Positions 38,190 through 48,662 of a stretch of 64,000 nucleotides of DNA are shown piece after piece. The stretch's first letter is position 1; each line of letters begins with the position of its first letter. The stretch comes from Rhodobacteraceae bacterium KLH11. GTDB lineage: Bacteria > Pseudomonadota > Alphaproteobacteria > Rhodobacterales > Rhodobacteraceae. The position numbers were made by a program, and so were the translations under genes. A model generated the notes under the pieces. It was not told where the DNA came from. It worked only from the letters and a program-made list of their open reading frames with translations, and made no database searches. The stretch is from assembly GCA_000158135.1 (NCBI GenBank), contig DS999531.1, forward strand, positions 2,592,996-2,656,995, read 5' to 3'.

Positions 38190-38285
38190 GACCCGAGTTT
38201 GCCGCACCGGGCACGCCATGACAATTCAATTGACCGCTTTGGGGGCATCTGTCATTCAAAGATTTCAGGCAGAAAGGCCAAGAGC

Positions 38286-39662
38286 ATGAAGGTCATCATT
38301 TGCGGTGCCGGTCAGGTTGGCTGGCAAATTGCGCGTCACCTGTCGGGCGAGCTGAACGACGTGACGGTGGTGGACAATAACCCCGATCTGGTGCGCCGTG
38401 CGACCGAAACGCTGGACGTGCAGGGGATTGCCGGGTTTGCCAGCTATCCGGATGTGCTGGAACGGGCAGGCGCGCGCGATGCCGATATGATCATCGCGGC
38501 AACCCATTCAGACGAGGTGAATATGGTCACCTGTCAGATGGCGCATTCGGTGTTTGCGATCCAGCGCAAGATCGCGCGTCTGCGGTCGAAATCCTATCTT
38601 GAGGCCATCCACTCCGACCTCTACCGCCGCGATCACCTGCCTATTGATGTGGTGATCAGCCCCGAACGCGAAGTCGCCGCCGCCGCCATGCGCCGCCTGT
38701 CGGCACCGTCAGCCTTCGATACCGAGATTTTCATGGACGGCAAGGCGCAGCTTTTGGGTATTCGGGTTGAGGAAGATTGCCCCATCGTGAATACGCCTCT
38801 GCGTCAGCTGACCGATCTGTTCTCGACCCTCAGCTCGATTGTGGTTGGGGTCCGGCGCGATGGTACGCTGTTTGCGCCCGAGCCCGATGACCAGCTGTTT
38901 GTCGGGGATGAATGTTACGTTTTCACCAGCGTCAAGGATGTCGACCGCACGATGGAGGTGTTCGGCAAGGCGCAGCGCAAACAGGACCGTCTGGTGATTG
39001 TCGGCGGCGGCAATGTCGGGCTGGAAGTGGCCCGCACGCTGGAGGAACGCGAAAGCCGGGTGCGGGCCAAGATCGTCGAACGTGACCGCAAATGCGCCGA
39101 GGTTGCCGCCGAGGCGCTGGAGCGGACAATCGTGCTGAATGGTGATGGTCTGGATGCCGCATTGCTGAGCGAGGCGGGCATCGAAAGGGCCGACGCCATG
39201 CTGGCCGTGACGGATGATGATCGCACCAACATGCTGGCGGCCGTCCGGGCCAAGGGCAAGGAATGCCCGCTGGCCATCGCCTTGATCAACGATCCCAGCA
39301 TGGTGGCGCTGATGGGCCCGCTGGGGATCGATGCCTATATCAACCCGCGCGCCACCACTGTCAGCTCGATCCTGCGTCATATCCGGCACGGACGTGTGCG
39401 GCAGGTCTATTCCATCGGCGACGCCGAGGCCGAGGTGATCGAGGCTGAGGTGCTGTCGACTTCACCCATGGCCGGGCAGAGGCTGCGCGACATTGACTTT
39501 CCCGAAGGTGCTCTGGTTGGGGCCGTGCGCAAGGGGGATGAGGTTCTGCGCCCGACCGGCAGTCTGCGCATCGACGAGAAAGACGTGGTGGCGATCTTTG
39601 CCATGGCCAAGGATGTGCCCGAGGTGGAACGCCTGATGCAGGTCTCGATCGATTTCTTCTGA
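38286..39662 (+). CDS. trkA: Trk potassium-uptake regulatory subunit TrkA
   Basis: TrkA is the cytosolic NAD(H)-binding gate of the Trk potassium system. The 458-residue protein has two RCK modules: the first Rossmann motif CGAGQVGWQIA is at 6-16 and the second GGGNVGLEVARTL is near residue 239. The pair VVISPEREVAAAAMRRL and INPRATTVSSILRHI mark the ends of the two halves. It overlaps trkH by 1 bp (TGATG). The upstream frame from 38199 is not TrkA-like and is excluded. In Rhodobacterales trkA often follows ntrYX, as here. Confidence 0.96.
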   Translation: MKVIICGAGQVGWQIARHLSGELNDVTVVDNNPDLVRRATETLDVQGIAGFASYPDVLERAGARDADMIIAATHSDEVNMVTCQMAHSVFAIQRKIARLRSKSYLEAIHSDLYRRDHLPIDVVISPEREVAAAAMRRLSAPSAFDTEIFMDGKAQLLGIRVEEDCPIVNTPLRQLTDLFSTLSSIVVGVRRDGTLFAPEPDDQLFVGDECYVFTSVKDVDRTMEVFGKAQRKQDRLVIVGGGNVGLEVARTLEERESRVRAKIVERDRKCAEVAAEALERTIVLNGDGLDAALLSEAGIERADAMLAVTDDDRTNMLAAVRAKGKECPLAIALINDPSMVALMGPLGIDAYINPRATTVSSILRHIRHGRVRQVYSIGDAEAEVIEAEVLSTSPMAGQRLRDIDFPEGALVGAVRKGDEVLRPTGSLRIDEKDVVAIFAMAKDVPEVERLMQVSIDFF

Positions 39663-41203
39663 TGTTGCAGGCGCGCGGACAACAACGGATCGGAGTGATG
39701 CGGCGCTTGCCGTTATTGCTGATGATCTGGGGCGTTGTTGCGCTGGCAATGTGGATACCGGCGGCTTATGCGCTGGCGCTGGATGATCATGAGACCTCGC
39801 GTTCGTTTTTCTATTCGGGGCTGTTGGGTTTGTTTGCCGTCTCGATCATCGCTCTGGCGATGTCGAACCGCAATCCCAAGCGCGGGACATTGGGGCAGCT
39901 TGCGGTGCTGTTGGCGGCCTTCACGATTCTGCCTGTATTCCTTGCCATTCCGTTTCACGACGCGCTGGGTACAACCAGTTTTCTGAACGCCTATTTCGAC
40001 ATGGTCAGCGCCTTGACCACGACCGGGGCTGATCTGTTCCCCGATCCCGCCCGCCTGTCGGCCCCGCTGCATCTGTGGCGCGCGCTGGTTGGCTGGATCG
40101 GCGGGTTGCTGATGTGGATATCCGCCGCAGCGATCCTTGCCCCACTGTCGCTTGGGGGCTTCGAGGTCACAGCGCGGGGGCAGCCGGGGCGTCCGGTTTC
40201 CGGCGTGGCACAAAGCGAGAAGATGGATCCGCGCGGCTACCTGTTGCGGGTGACGCGCACCCTGACCCCTGTCTATGCGGGTCTGACGGCGGTGATCTGG
40301 GTGTTGTTGCTGATCGCGGGAGAACAGGGTCTGACGGCCGTGTGTCACGCGATGTCGGTGATGGCGACCTCGGGCATTTCGCCGGTGGGCGGGCTGGAGG
40401 GCTCCACCGCAGGTATCACTGGCGAGGCCATCCTGTTTCTGTTCCTGTTTTTCGCGCTTTCAAGGCTGACCTTTTCAACGGATACAGCAACCTCGGGCTA
40501 TTCAAGGCTGGATAAGGACCCGGAATTCCGGATCGGTCTTTTCATCGTACTGGTCGTCGCGGTGTTGTTGTTCATTCGGGTGCTGGCCGGTACTGCAGAA
40601 CTGGATATTCAGGTCACGCCGGGGCAGGCGCTGAATGTGGTGTGGGGCATGATCTTCACGGTGATGTCCTTCCTGACCACCGCCGGGTTTGAAAGTGCCA
40701 ACTGGAATGATGCGCAGCAATTGTCAGGTCTGGGCACACCCGGGCTGATCCTGATGGGGCTGGCGCTGATCGGGGGCGGGGTGGCGACCACCGCAGGGGG
40801 GGTGAAGCTGCTGCGGGTCTTCGCGCTCTACCTCAATGGCAAGCGCGAGATTGACCGGCTGATCTATCCGTCCTCTGTCAGCGGTGAGGGCGGCGGCAAC
40901 AGGCGCATTCAAAGCGACGGTGCCTTTATCGCGTGGATCTTCCTGATGATGTTTGCCCTGACGCTGGCGGTGTTCGATCTGTCACTGGCGGCCATGGGGG
41001 TTGGCTTTGAACAGGCGATGGTGCTGAGCGTGGCGGCGCTGAGTACCACCGGGCCGCTGATCGAACTGGCAACGGACGTGCCCATTCGCCTGATCGATCT
41101 GTCGGATGCGGCCAAGCTGACGGTCTGTGCAGCGATGGTGATCGGGCGGCTGGAAACCCTGGCAATTGTCGCGTTGATCACCCCGGCGCTGTGGCGCGAT
41201 TGA
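39662..41203 (+). CDS. trkH: Trk potassium transporter membrane subunit (TrkH family)
   Basis: The 513-residue membrane protein forms the potassium channel-like part of the Trk system. Selectivity-filter-like turns are visible in each pore repeat, for example VSALTTTGADLFPDP and MSVMATSGISPVGG, then FLTTAGFESANW and ALSTTGPLIELA. About ten hydrophobic helices are present. It is translationally coupled to trkA. The first 12 residues before MRRLPLLLMIW may not be part of the mature start, since a second ATG lies there. Confidence 0.95.
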   Translation: MLQARGQQRIGVMRRLPLLLMIWGVVALAMWIPAAYALALDDHETSRSFFYSGLLGLFAVSIIALAMSNRNPKRGTLGQLAVLLAAFTILPVFLAIPFHDALGTTSFLNAYFDMVSALTTTGADLFPDPARLSAPLHLWRALVGWIGGLLMWISAAAILAPLSLGGFEVTARGQPGRPVSGVAQSEKMDPRGYLLRVTRTLTPVYAGLTAVIWVLLLIAGEQGLTAVCHAMSVMATSGISPVGGLEGSTAGITGEAILFLFLFFALSRLTFSTDTATSGYSRLDKDPEFRIGLFIVLVVAVLLFIRVLAGTAELDIQVTPGQALNVVWGMIFTVMSFLTTAGFESANWNDAQQLSGLGTPGLILMGLALIGGGVATTAGGVKLLRVFALYLNGKREIDRLIYPSSVSGEGGGNRRIQSDGAFIAWIFLMMFALTLAVFDLSLAAMGVGFEQAMVLSVAALSTTGPLIELATDVPIRLIDLSDAAKLTVCAAMVIGRLETLAIVALITPALWRD

Positions 41204-41335
41204 CGCTGGGGCAGGTATCTGGCCTTACTGCCTGATTTTTCATCTGGAATATCTGCGCGCACCACTCCATAGTATGCCAGAGGGAGCGCGTTGGTCCGCA
41301 GCGCGTAGCAAGAACAATGGCGAGATTATAAAAAT

Positions 41336-41575
41336 ATGGCTTCGGACAGACAGAATCTGCAGGACGCGTTCCTGAACAATGTACGCAAGGCAAAGGTCCC
41401 GGTCACAATTTTCCTGATCAATGGCGTGAAACTGCAGGGTGTGATCACCTGGTTCGATAATTTCTGCGTGCTGCTGCGCCGCGACGGACAGTCGCAGCTG
41501 GTCTATAAACACGCGATTTCAACCATCATGCCGTCGCAGCCGATCAACCTGTATGAGGGCGAAGACGCCTCTTGA
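41336..41575 (+). CDS. hfq: RNA chaperone Hfq
   Basis: Hfq is the hexameric Sm-like protein that helps small RNAs pair with mRNAs. The 79-residue protein has Sm1 ([21 protein letters not shown], here given by its edges), [17 protein letters not shown], and the Sm2 motif VYKHAIST. Its C-terminus is short, as in most alphaproteobacteria. The stop shares a base with the hflX start (TGATG). The candidate small RNA at 63.0 kb could be a partner. Confidence 0.97.
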   Translation: MASDRQNLQDAFLNNVRKAKVPVTIFLINGVKLQGVITWFDNFCVLLRRDGQSQLVYKHAISTIMPSQPINLYEGEDAS

Positions 41576-42846
41576 TGGAACATGAAAGGGCGCGCACCCG
41601 GGCCTGGGTGCTGCACCCGGAAATCAAATCAGATGAACAGCGCCGTGTTCCCGGACCGGCGCTGGAAGAGGCCGTGGCGCTGGCCGCTGCTTTGCCCGAT
41701 CTGGATGTGGTCGGGTCTGAAATCGTGCGTCTTCAACGCGCGCAGGCCGGTTTGCTGTTTGGCAGCGGCAAGATCGAGGAACTGGCTGAGCGGCTGCATG
41801 ACCATGAGATCGAGCTGGTCTTGATCGACGGTCCGGTAACGCCGGTACAGCAACGCAATCTGGAAAAGGCGTGGAAAGTCAAAATCCTCGACCGGACCGG
41901 GTTGATATTAGAGATTTTCAGTGACCGCGCCCGCACCCGCGAAGGTGTGTTGCAGGTTGAGATGGCCGCGCTCAGCTATCAGCGCACGCGTCTGGTGCGG
42001 GCCTGGACCCACCTTGAACGTCAGCGGGGCGGGTTGGGATTTGTCGGCGGGCCCGGCGAAACCCAGATCGAGGCTGACCGGCGTGCCATTGATGAACAAC
42101 TGGTGCGCCTGCGCCGGCAGCTGCAGAAAGTGGTCAAGACCCGCACGCTGCACCGCGCCGCGCGGGCCAAGGTGCCATATCCGATCGTGGCTTTGGTGGG
42201 GTATACCAACGCCGGAAAATCCACATTGTTCAACAGCCTGACCGGGGCCGAAGTGATGGCCAAGGATATGCTGTTCGCCACGCTTGACCCGACCATGCGG
42301 CGCGTTGAATTGCAGGACGGGCCCGAGGTGATCCTGTCGGACACGGTGGGGTTCATCTCGAACCTGCCGACCGAACTGGTTGCCGCGTTCCGGGCCACGT
42401 TGGAAGAGGTTCTGGGGGCCGATCTTGTTGTCCACGTGCGCGATATCAGCCACGAGGATTCCGAGGCGCAGGCGCAGGATGTGGAAACCATACTTGCCTC
42501 GCTTGGAGTTGATGATGATCGCCCGCGGCTGGAGGTCTGGAATAAGATTGATCTGCTGGGCGCCGAGGCCCGCGAGGCCACTTTGGCCCGCGCCGAGCGT
42601 GATCCTCAGGTCTTTGCGATCTCGGCCGTAACCGGCGAAGGCGTGGCCCCTTTGCTGACCGAGATTGCGACCAAGCTGCAAGGCACCCGGCACCAGCATG
42701 TTCTGAACCTCGGCTTTGCCGAAGGCGACAAACGGGCGTGGTTGTATCGTCAGGATGTGGTCCGGTCGGAAGAACAAACCGAAGACGGGTTTGAAATTAC
42801 GGTGCTTTGGACAGAAAAGCAGGCGGCGCAATTCGCAGCGTTATAA
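41575..42846 (+). CDS. hflX: Ribosome-associated GTPase HflX
   Basis: HflX splits stalled ribosomes under stress. The 423-residue protein has the N-terminal HflX domain (GLLFGSGKIEELAERL, RTRLVRAWTHLERQRGG, GFVGGPGETQIEADRR) and a GTPase domain. Its P-loop is GYTNAGKSTLFN near residue 209, followed by DTVGFISNLP and NKID. The ATG at 41575 overlaps the hfq stop by 1 bp; an adjacent TTG is also possible. The hfq-hflX pair is widely conserved. Confidence 0.96.
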   Translation: MEHERARTRAWVLHPEIKSDEQRRVPGPALEEAVALAAALPDLDVVGSEIVRLQRAQAGLLFGSGKIEELAERLHDHEIELVLIDGPVTPVQQRNLEKAWKVKILDRTGLILEIFSDRARTREGVLQVEMAALSYQRTRLVRAWTHLERQRGGLGFVGGPGETQIEADRRAIDEQLVRLRRQLQKVVKTRTLHRAARAKVPYPIVALVGYTNAGKSTLFNSLTGAEVMAKDMLFATLDPTMRRVELQDGPEVILSDTVGFISNLPTELVAAFRATLEEVLGADLVVHVRDISHEDSEAQAQDVETILASLGVDDDRPRLEVWNKIDLLGAEAREATLARAERDPQVFAISAVTGEGVAPLLTEIATKLQGTRHQHVLNLGFAEGDKRAWLYRQDVVRSEEQTEDGFEITVLWTEKQAAQFAAL

Positions 42847-42859
42847 AGGCGGGGGGCAG

Positions 42860-43144
42860 ATGCCAGACAGTAGAACCTATCTGAAAGGTCACATCATGGT
42901 ACCGACCGACCGTATTGAAGCGGTCCGCGCCGCCTTGCCCGAACACATCACCCTGACACGGGCCGAGCCCGGCTGCATTTCTTTCGAGGTCACGGAAGAC
43001 ACCGACATCCCCGGACGGTTCAATGTCAGCGAAGTGTTCGAGAACAAGGCCGCTTTTGAGGCCCATCAGGCGCGGACCAAGGCGTCAGACTGGTTTCAGG
43101 TGACCCAAGGCATTCCGCGCGAATACTCAATTACTTCGGAATAA
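42860..43144 (+). CDS. Putative quinol monooxygenase (ABM domain)
   Basis: This 94-residue protein fits the ABM/YgiN-like family. VPTDRIEAVRAALPEHITLTRAEPGCISFEV and FNVSEVFENKAAFEAHQ show the ferredoxin-like dimeric fold with Glu and His positions typical of small cofactor-free oxygenases. The real start is the ATG at 42860 behind AAGGCGGGGGG, 13 bp after hflX. It is convergent with the NTF2-like gene 13 bp on. Substrate unknown. Confidence 0.82.
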   Translation: MPDSRTYLKGHIMVPTDRIEAVRAALPEHITLTRAEPGCISFEVTEDTDIPGRFNVSEVFENKAAFEAHQARTKASDWFQVTQGIPREYSITSE

Positions 43145-43157
43145 TGTACTCTCTGGA

Positions 43158-43553
43158 TCAGGCACCGTCGATCTGGCGCTGATAATCGTCAGCATCAAAC
43201 CAGCCCAGCGAAGTCTGAACCTTGAAATCAGGCGTCAACTCCCACTCTTCCCAACCGCGTGTAACCACATGGTTGCCGGTCTGGGAATGGTGCCCCTCTA
43301 GCGTCCAGACAAAAATCGCGTGGTTTCCAGCCCAACGCATCATATCGCAGCGGACCTCAAGATCGGGGAATTCGGCATAAAACCCCTTTGCCATTTCAGC
43401 GATTGCGGGTCGGCCTTGCAGGGGCTCTCCTCTGTTGATCGTGATCTGGCCATCTGGCGCGTAAAATTCAGCCACGGCCTCAGGCTCGCCCGAGCTCCAT
43501 GCGATGGCATAATCGCGCGCGAGATTGTTCAGCCTGTCTCGAATACTGGCCAT
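43158..43553 (-). CDS. NTF2-like (SnoaL-type) small protein
   Basis: The 130-residue protein belongs to the NTF2 fold: an N-terminal helix with LARDYAIAWSSGEPEAVAEFYAPDG, a strand-rich middle (LEVRCDMMRWAGNHAIFVWTLEG), and VTRGWEEWELTPDFKV at the end. Family members act as isomerases, cyclases or ligand carriers, and no catalytic residue can be assigned here. The ATG at 43553 follows GGGAG. It is a distant relative in fold, not sequence, of the gene at 1719. Confidence 0.8.
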   Translation of the reverse strand: MASIRDRLNNLARDYAIAWSSGEPEAVAEFYAPDGQITINRGEPLQGRPAIAEMAKGFYAEFPDLEVRCDMMRWAGNHAIFVWTLEGHHSQTGNHVVTRGWEEWELTPDFKVQTSLGWFDADDYQRQIDGA

Positions 43554-43652
43554 TACTCCCCCCGGAAAAAAACATCTTGGCTCGATGGTAGGCAAATCCC
43601 CGCAAGCCGTCCACGGTGGGGGCAAAAGAGGGCGGGGTTTCGCCGAATGGCT

Positions 43653-46115
43653 TTAACGCGGGATCAGGTTCGTGACGCCAACGGCTGCGGCGCGGGCAAG
43701 ATCGGTGTCCAGCGACATCGGGATATATTCGCCGCGCCGCCAAAGCTGTGCCTGATCGTCATAATAGCGTGACAGGAAATGGCCCGATTGCCCGGTTGCC
43801 GTGATAAAGACCGAACTGTCAGGATCGGCAAAGTCATAGACCCCGCGATAGCCTGCCCCATGCACGTTCTGGAACGGGTCGGGGCCTTCGCCCGAGGTGC
43901 GCCCGCGCAGCAGCGTGTTGTCCCCCCCGCTGGTCGATTGGCGGATATTGACGAAGAACCGCAGCACCGGCACTTCGCCCAGAACCGGGTGGTCATGCGT
44001 GGCCTGATGCGCATCCCCCCAGCGTAAGGATTCCAGCGCGCTGCCATAGCGTTCCGAGATCCAGATCAGCGCGTCATCCAATGCAAGTCTGGCCATGTCG
44101 GTACAGGTTTCAACCGGTGCGCTTTGCCGGACATCGCACCAGACCGAGGCCCCGTCGATATCGCGGTAGACGCGCTCGATGAACAGCGGTTCGACATGTT
44201 TGTACTCGGCCGCGAGCGGGCCCAGCTCATCCGTGATCAGCCGGATTTGCAGGGCGCGCAACCAGGCGGCATAGATCAGCGGCTCGGGCAGATGTTCGTT
44301 CATCTCGCCGTTCCAGTTGGCCAGCAGGTCCAGTGCGATCTGGCGTTGGCGTGCGGGGGTGCCTTCGGGGGCGGCTTCTCCGGTGAACCACAGATCAGCG
44401 CCGATCAGGGGCAACAGTGAGCGGGCGGTGAAGCTGACGGTATCCAGCTGCGCCTCGATAAAGCTGTCGCGAGTGTGCACCTCACGCGATTGCATCAGGC
44501 GTTCCCAGCGGTGAACCCGCTGTGTATCGCCCCAATTGTAAGAGACATGCCGGGGAAAGGGGCGGTCGATGATCTTGTTGTTGGTGTTGCCCAACACGCC
44601 GCCCAGCGGGGCCACGAATTCGGGGTTATCCGCATAGGGCAAGCGGCCCCGCCAGCGGTTCCGATCCAACCAGCCGGGCGTCGGGATGCGCCCGCGGCTT
44701 TGATTGCTCAGGTCCCGTCGGGGCATGGCGCCCACCAGTTTCAGGCCAATCGTGTTCTCATCGACCAAAGACAGGTTCTGCGAGGGTGCGATGTAATCTT
44801 CGGCCGCCGCAATCGCCTGCCGCACGGAATCTGCGTTCATCAGCGCCAGCGATGCGCTCATCGAGGTGTCGCGCGGGCTGAGCGCGCTCCAGGACAGCGA
44901 GGCGACGTGGCCCGGAGGTGTGATGGTTTCCAGATCGTAGTGGGTTCCGGGCAGAACCGGCCCGTTCTCGGTCCAGCGCAGGGTCAGGGTGATGGGGGCG
45001 GCGTCCTTGATCTCGATGATCGAGGGGCGGATCTGAAAGCGTTTGTACCCATCCGGTGTCAGGTATTCTTCGGGGGTGTCGGGGTTCAGCTGCTCGATGT
45101 GAACATCCTGATCATCCAGATAGGATGAGGTCAGCCCCCAGCCCAGCCTGTCACTGCGCCCGATGGTGATCGCGGGAACACCGGGAATGGTCGCGCCGAT
45201 CACGCCCCCCTTGGCCAGTTCCAGCCGTGCCAGATACCAGATGCCGGGCGCGGTGAAGCCCAGATGCGGATCATTGGCCAGAAGGGTACCGCCACTGGCT
45301 GAACGAGAGGGCGCTGCGTTCCAGGCGTTTGATGCGCCTGCAAGACCGCGTTGCGGAAAGGGCGAAAGCGGAGTGTCGGGCATCGGTGTGCCCTGCGCAT
45401 AGCGGGGCAGGTTTGGAAACAGCGCGGCATATTCGGGCAGGGCGGCGATACCCGGTCCGGGCACGTCGGGCAGAATGTCAGCCAGCCGCGCCGGATCATT
45501 CAGCATCAGCGAGGTCCGGGCGCGCAACACCTCATCCTCAAGATGGCCGGATAGCTGCAGGTTCATCAGCTTGATGATGGCAATGCTGTCACCCGGCTGC
45601 CAGGGCGGGACGGGGGCATTGAACAGGAACATTTCGGGTGCGCCCCGGCCCAGCGCCTGTTCATTGATCTCGGCCAGTCGCGCGTTGATCCCGGCAGAGT
45701 AGGCGCGCAACGCGGCCTTTGTGTACTCGTCCTGCACCTCGACCGAGCGATGGGCCAGACCATAAAGATCGAACCTGCGCAGCAGCTTGTCGATATGCAC
45801 AGTGCGCTGGCCGAAAACCTCGGACAACCGGCCCTGCACGGTACGGCGCAGAACGGTCATCTGCCACAACCGATCCTGTGCGTGGGCATAGCCGAGGCCA
45901 AAGAACACATCCGGGTCACTTTGCCCAAGGATATGCGGTACGTTTGCGGTGTCGCGGACGATCTCGACCGGGGCGGTTATCCCTTCAACCTCAAGGGTTT
46001 GATTGTATTCGGGCAGGGATTGGCTGGCCAGAAAATAGATCAGCCCAACGGCTGCAACGATCAGCAGGATCAGGCCCGAGGCAATTCTGATCAGCCAACG
46101 AAAGACGAGATCCAT
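43653..46115 (-). CDS. Penicillin-acylase family amidohydrolase
   Basis: The 820-residue Ntn hydrolase is made as a precursor that self-cleaves into alpha and beta chains. An N-terminal hydrophobic segment (IASGLILLIVAAVGLIYFLA) anchors or exports it. VPHILGQSDPDVFFGLGYAHAQDRLWQM marks the alpha chain. The predicted nucleophile is Ser262 in GASNAW at the start of the beta chain, preceded by a linker. Relatives cleave penicillin, acyl-homoserine lactones or peptides, and the substrate here is not known. It lies alone, leftward. The 166 bp upstream hold one hairpin, described separately. Confidence 0.92.
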   Translation of the reverse strand: MDLVFRWLIRIASGLILLIVAAVGLIYFLASQSLPEYNQTLEVEGITAPVEIVRDTANVPHILGQSDPDVFFGLGYAHAQDRLWQMTVLRRTVQGRLSEVFGQRTVHIDKLLRRFDLYGLAHRSVEVQDEYTKAALRAYSAGINARLAEINEQALGRGAPEMFLFNAPVPPWQPGDSIAIIKLMNLQLSGHLEDEVLRARTSLMLNDPARLADILPDVPGPGIAALPEYAALFPNLPRYAQGTPMPDTPLSPFPQRGLAGASNAWNAAPSRSASGGTLLANDPHLGFTAPGIWYLARLELAKGGVIGATIPGVPAITIGRSDRLGWGLTSSYLDDQDVHIEQLNPDTPEEYLTPDGYKRFQIRPSIIEIKDAAPITLTLRWTENGPVLPGTHYDLETITPPGHVASLSWSALSPRDTSMSASLALMNADSVRQAIAAAEDYIAPSQNLSLVDENTIGLKLVGAMPRRDLSNQSRGRIPTPGWLDRNRWRGRLPYADNPEFVAPLGGVLGNTNNKIIDRPFPRHVSYNWGDTQRVHRWERLMQSREVHTRDSFIEAQLDTVSFTARSLLPLIGADLWFTGEAAPEGTPARQRQIALDLLANWNGEMNEHLPEPLIYAAWLRALQIRLITDELGPLAAEYKHVEPLFIERVYRDIDGASVWCDVRQSAPVETCTDMARLALDDALIWISERYGSALESLRWGDAHQATHDHPVLGEVPVLRFFVNIRQSTSGGDNTLLRGRTSGEGPDPFQNVHGAGYRGVYDFADPDSSVFITATGQSGHFLSRYYDDQAQLWRRGEYIPMSLDTDLARAAAVGVTNLIPR

Positions 46116-46222
46116 CTGTGTCCCACTTTATTTGCATATTTCTGTTTGCCGGAGGTTACTGGAACACATAGCCAACCGAAAGAGTATTGCCGCCTCAATT
46201 TGTTCAATACCACTACAACTCG

Positions 46223-46251
46223 GAACCCCGCTGCAAAATGAAGCGGGGTTC
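46223..46251 (-). terminator. Hairpin after the SYLF lipoprotein gene
   Basis: GAACCCCGCT pairs perfectly with AGCGGGGTTC across a 9-nt loop, 31 bp past the stop of the SYLF gene and 108 bp before the acylase start. The T run is weak, so termination is probable rather than certain. Confidence 0.55.
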
Positions 46252-46281
46252 GTCAGAGGGGGGGAGGTGGTAAGCGTGATT

Positions 46282-46854
46282 TCAGGGGATGATGCGGGTG
46301 TATTTGGTGCCTTCGACCGTCGCGCCGAATTTCAGGCCAGCCTGTCCAAAGACGGCAGCCAGCACCGGATAGCGCAGCTGCGTGGTGTCGGTTGACAGCG
46401 ACTCGCCCGTTGCATCGACGACGTATCCGATATCCGCCCCGGCAGTCCAGCCGTTGGAGCGGCGGAAATCATTCAGCGCCTCTTCGGTCATGAAGAACAG
46501 CACATGCGCATATTGCTGCGCACCGATTTGCAGACCCGCGCTGCCGGAGACGGCCGAGTAATAATCGACCGTAACGCCCTGAATGCGCAATGCACCCTGA
46601 CCATAAGCGCCGCCAAAGATGAATCCGGCCTCGGTGATCAGTGGCATCACCAGCATCCCGTTGGCCTTGTTGGCAATCTCAACGGTGTTGGGGTATTTGC
46701 TGTACATCTCGGCCAGCGTTGCATCGACGCGGGCATCAAGCTTGGTTGCGTTGCTGTTTCCGACACCGTTGCCGCAGGCTGCGGTCAGCGTCAGCCCGGC
46801 CATGCCAAAAGCAAAGCCGCGACGGCTCAGTCGGGGAAAGTTTGAACTGCTCAT
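46282..46854 (-). CDS. SYLF (YSC84-like) lipid-binding lipoprotein with Tat-type signal
   Basis: The 190-residue protein has a SYLF/YSC84 domain (KANGMLVMPLITEAGFIFGGAYGQGAL, then YYSAVSGSAGLQIGAQQYAHVLFFM), a fold that binds phosphoinositides in eukaryotes. The N-terminus LSRRGFAFGMAGLTLTAACGN combines a twin-arginine motif (Arg11-Arg12) with a lipobox (Cys27). This predicts export by TatABC and lipid anchoring. The ATG at 46854 is used; the 67-codon upstream extension is rejected. Its biological role in bacteria is not known. Confidence 0.88.
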   Translation of the reverse strand: MSSSNFPRLSRRGFAFGMAGLTLTAACGNGVGNSNATKLDARVDATLAEMYSKYPNTVEIANKANGMLVMPLITEAGFIFGGAYGQGALRIQGVTVDYYSAVSGSAGLQIGAQQYAHVLFFMTEEALNDFRRSNGWTAGADIGYVVDATGESLSTDTTQLRYPVLAAVFGQAGLKFGATVEGTKYTRIIP

Positions 46855-46997
46855 GTTTCTCTGTCTCTGTATATGTGCCTGATATGTCGGGTCTTCCCGA
46901 TCTTGTCTGCAAGGATACGCCGATTGCGCCCGCCTGTCACGGGAAAGCTGTGCCGTCAGAGCGGTAAATCGGCGAAAAATTGCGAAAATTTGGGGTT

Positions 46998-48641
<1,644 letters not shown>

Positions 48642-48662
48642 TAGTCTCTGAAAGGCAAGACA

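Noticed and set aside
43653..46115. Calling the penicillin-acylase family gene a quorum-quenching acylase
   Set aside because: The family motif is clear, but residues that set specificity cannot be judged by eye and no quorum-sensing genes are adjacent.
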